Shown one piece after another: positions 57,229-58,578 of a DNA stretch of 58,578 bases. Both the position numbers and the translations under genes were made by a program. Under the pieces are notes generated by a model that saw nothing but the letters and a program-made list of their open reading frames with translations, searched no databases and was not told the DNA's origin. This DNA is from Catenovulum maritimum (GTDB lineage: Bacteria; Pseudomonadota; Gammaproteobacteria; Enterobacterales; Alteromonadaceae): contig NZ_KQ130503.1 of NCBI RefSeq assembly GCF_001050375.1, positions 1-58,578 of the forward strand, read 5' to 3'. Position 1 is the stretch's first letter; each line of letters opens with the position of its first letter.

Positions 57229-58332
57229 ATGAGCCTAGCTGATAAAGTTTTAGCAGTTAATGACGACCTCCCGATTCGTACTAATAAACCAGTTCACAGC
57301 GGAAAAGTTCGCTCTGTATACTGGTTAACAGAAGAAGACAGTCGCCGTTTAATACAAGAAAAAGGTTACAATGTCCGACCTGATGCGCCACTTGCTATTA
57401 TGGTTATTAGCGATCGAATTTCAGCATTCGACTGCATCTGGCAAGGTGAAGGCGGCATGAAAGGTGTGCCTGGTAAAGGAGCTGCATTAAATGCCGTTTC
57501 AAACCATTGGTTTAAACTATTCAAACAAAATGGTTTAGCTGATAGCCATATCCTAGATATACCTCATCCTTTTGTTTGGATCGTCCAAAAAGCCAAACCA
57601 GTTAAAATTGAAGCAATCTGTCGTCAGTATATAACTGGCTCTATGTGGCGAGCGTACAGCAAAGGTGAACGTGATTTTTGTGGTATTCGCTTACCTGAGG
57701 GACTAGAAAAAGATCAAAAATTACCAGAGTTACTCATCACACCTTCGACTAAAGGCATCTTAAAAGGTATTCCAAATGTACCGGAAGTAGATGATGTTAA
57801 TATCACTAGAGCAGATATCACAGCCAATTTTACGGCTTTTAATTTTGAAAGCGAAGCGGATATTGAGAAATACGAAACCTTGTTAAAAGAAGGCTTTAAC
57901 TTAATCAGTGATGCCTTAGCAGAAATTGATCAAATCTTTATCGATACTAAGTTCGAATTTGGTTATGTCACAGATGCACAAGGCAATGACAAGCTGATAT
58001 ATATGGATGAAGTAGGTACACCTGATTCTTCTCGCATTTGGGATGGCCCATCATACAGAGATGGCAAAGTGGTAGAAAACTCGAAAGAAGGTTTCCGCCA
58101 GCTACTGTTAAACCACTTCCCTGATCCAGACATTCTATTAAACAAAGACAGAATGGATGAAAGAGAAGCGCTAGCGCGTGATAATGAACTACCAGTAGAA
58201 GTACTTATGCAAGTCTCTGAGACTTACACGGCAATTGCAGAGAAAATTACCGGCGAAAAGATTTCTCTTTCTGAAAACCCGAAAGCAGAGATAATAGAAA
58301 TTTTGCGCAACGACTATGCACTAGTCGATTAA
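57229..58332 (+). CDS. purC: phosphoribosylaminoimidazole-succinocarboxamide synthase
   Basis: A 367-residue SAICAR synthetase of purine synthesis. It is the long form found in several marine gammaproteobacteria, compared with 237 residues in E. coli. Recognisable parts are KVRSVYWL (nucleotide loop), [32 protein letters not shown] and [16 protein letters not shown]. The start at 57229 follows AGGAACAAGA; an in-frame TTG just before it is unlikely. A terminator follows, so it is monocistronic. Confidence 0.95.
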   Translation: MSLADKVLAVNDDLPIRTNKPVHSGKVRSVYWLTEEDSRRLIQEKGYNVRPDAPLAIMVISDRISAFDCIWQGEGGMKGVPGKGAALNAVSNHWFKLFKQNGLADSHILDIPHPFVWIVQKAKPVKIEAICRQYITGSMWRAYSKGERDFCGIRLPEGLEKDQKLPELLITPSTKGILKGIPNVPEVDDVNITRADITANFTAFNFESEADIEKYETLLKEGFNLISDALAEIDQIFIDTKFEFGYVTDAQGNDKLIYMDEVGTPDSSRIWDGPSYRDGKVVENSKEGFRQLLLNHFPDPDILLNKDRMDEREALARDNELPVEVLMQVSETYTAIAEKITGEKISLSENPKAEIIEILRNDYALVD

Positions 58333-58354
58333 ACTTTAGTGATGAAATTGTATA

Positions 58355-58383
58355 AAAAAGGGATATTCAAAATATCCCTTTTT
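58355..58383 (+). terminator. intrinsic terminator between purC and gnd
   Basis: 13-bp stem AAAAAGGGATATT with its complement and loop CAA, ending in a T run, 22 bp after the purC stop. It may also serve the converging gnd. Confidence 0.92.
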
Positions 58384-58427
58384 GTTTCACAATTTTAAAC
58401 TAATACAAGTTAACGCTTAATTAAAAC

Positions 58428-58578
58428 TTAAACGTTGTAAGTACTAGATGCTGTGTCACCACCGCGGCCAGTCCAATTAGTGTGGAAGAACTCACCTCTT
58501 GGCTTATCTGTACGCTCATAAGTGTGCGCACCAAAGTAATCGCGTTGTGCTTGTAATAAGTTCGCTGGTAAGCGCTCA
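58428..58578 (-). CDS. gnd: 6-phosphogluconate dehydrogenase, C-terminal end (partial)
   Basis: The window ends inside this gene, so only its last 50 codons are visible. They read [20 protein letters not shown], then [15 protein letters not shown] and a terminal STYNV. This is the highly conserved C-terminal tail of Gnd, which contributes an arginine and histidine to the substrate site of the neighbouring subunit. The enzyme oxidises 6-phosphogluconate to ribulose 5-phosphate in the pentose phosphate pathway. It converges with purC. Confidence 0.93.
   Translation of the reverse strand, partial: ERLPANLLQAQRDYFGAHTYERTDKPRGEFFHTNWTGRGGDTASSTYNV

Overview
The window is AT-rich chromosomal DNA of a marine-type gammaproteobacterium, most likely order Alteromonadales. 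The evidence is gene content and order: thrS-infC-rpmI-rplT-pheS-pheT-ihfA, lon-like-fabA-rmf, dapA-bamC, rlmKL-(glutaredoxin-like)-uup-DUF3466, a very long TonB receptor, a napEFDABC periplasmic nitrate reductase operon, and a 367-residue PurC. The genus cannot be fixed by eye; Catenovulum and other Alteromonadaceae relatives are plausible. I found no rRNA, tRNA, CRISPR array, intact insertion sequence or prophage.

Layout. 1-6.8 kb: iron-sulfur bacterial cryptochrome/photolyase, ABC1-family kinase, a MITE-like non-coding repeat, and a large TonB-dependent receptor. 6.8-10.1 kb: an accessory islet with a broken REP-associated transposase, an unknown small membrane protein, two GNAT acetyltransferases and a periplasmic solute-binding-like protein, with related non-coding repeats between and around them. 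10.2-15.9 kb: the nap operon (minus strand), including a 52-residue NapE gene, divergent from an orphan ANTAR RNA-binding regulator. The shared region has a well-placed FNR-type promoter and a nap leader with two abutting hairpins. 16-17.7 kb: DUF2726 and DoxX membrane proteins around a heavily structured non-coding stretch.

17.8-31.8 kb is a phosphate/polyphosphate neighbourhood: Pit transporter and its PhoU-like DUF47 partner, a chemoreceptor, an ACT-domain regulator, ppk, ppx, phoR, phoB, then (after der) a porin with a PstS-like protein. Four promoters here (phoB, ppk, the chemoreceptor and, weakly, DUF47-pit) share one architecture: an 18-bp Pho-box-like sequence, exactly 10 bp, then a -10-like hexamer. 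This suggests one PhoB regulon that includes a chemoreceptor.

31.9-44.6 kb is housekeeping: lpxH, ppiB, cysS, an HDOD protein, and the translation cluster from ihfA back to thrS. That cluster is interrupted on the opposite strand by a degenerate EAL-HDOD gene. infC uses an AUU start, and the thrS leader has a hairpin whose 7-nt loop looks like a tRNA-Thr anticodon loop. 44.8-47.3 kb: Lon-like protease, fabA and rmf. 47.4-58.6 kb: DUF3466, uup, glutaredoxin-like, rlmKL, lipase-like, bamC, dapA, bcp, purC and the 3' end of gnd.

The observations most worth testing are the nap leader plus divergent ANTAR protein, the shared Pho-box architecture that includes a chemoreceptor, the thrS anticodon mimic, the structured 16.66-17.1 kb region, and the repeat family of the accessory islet.
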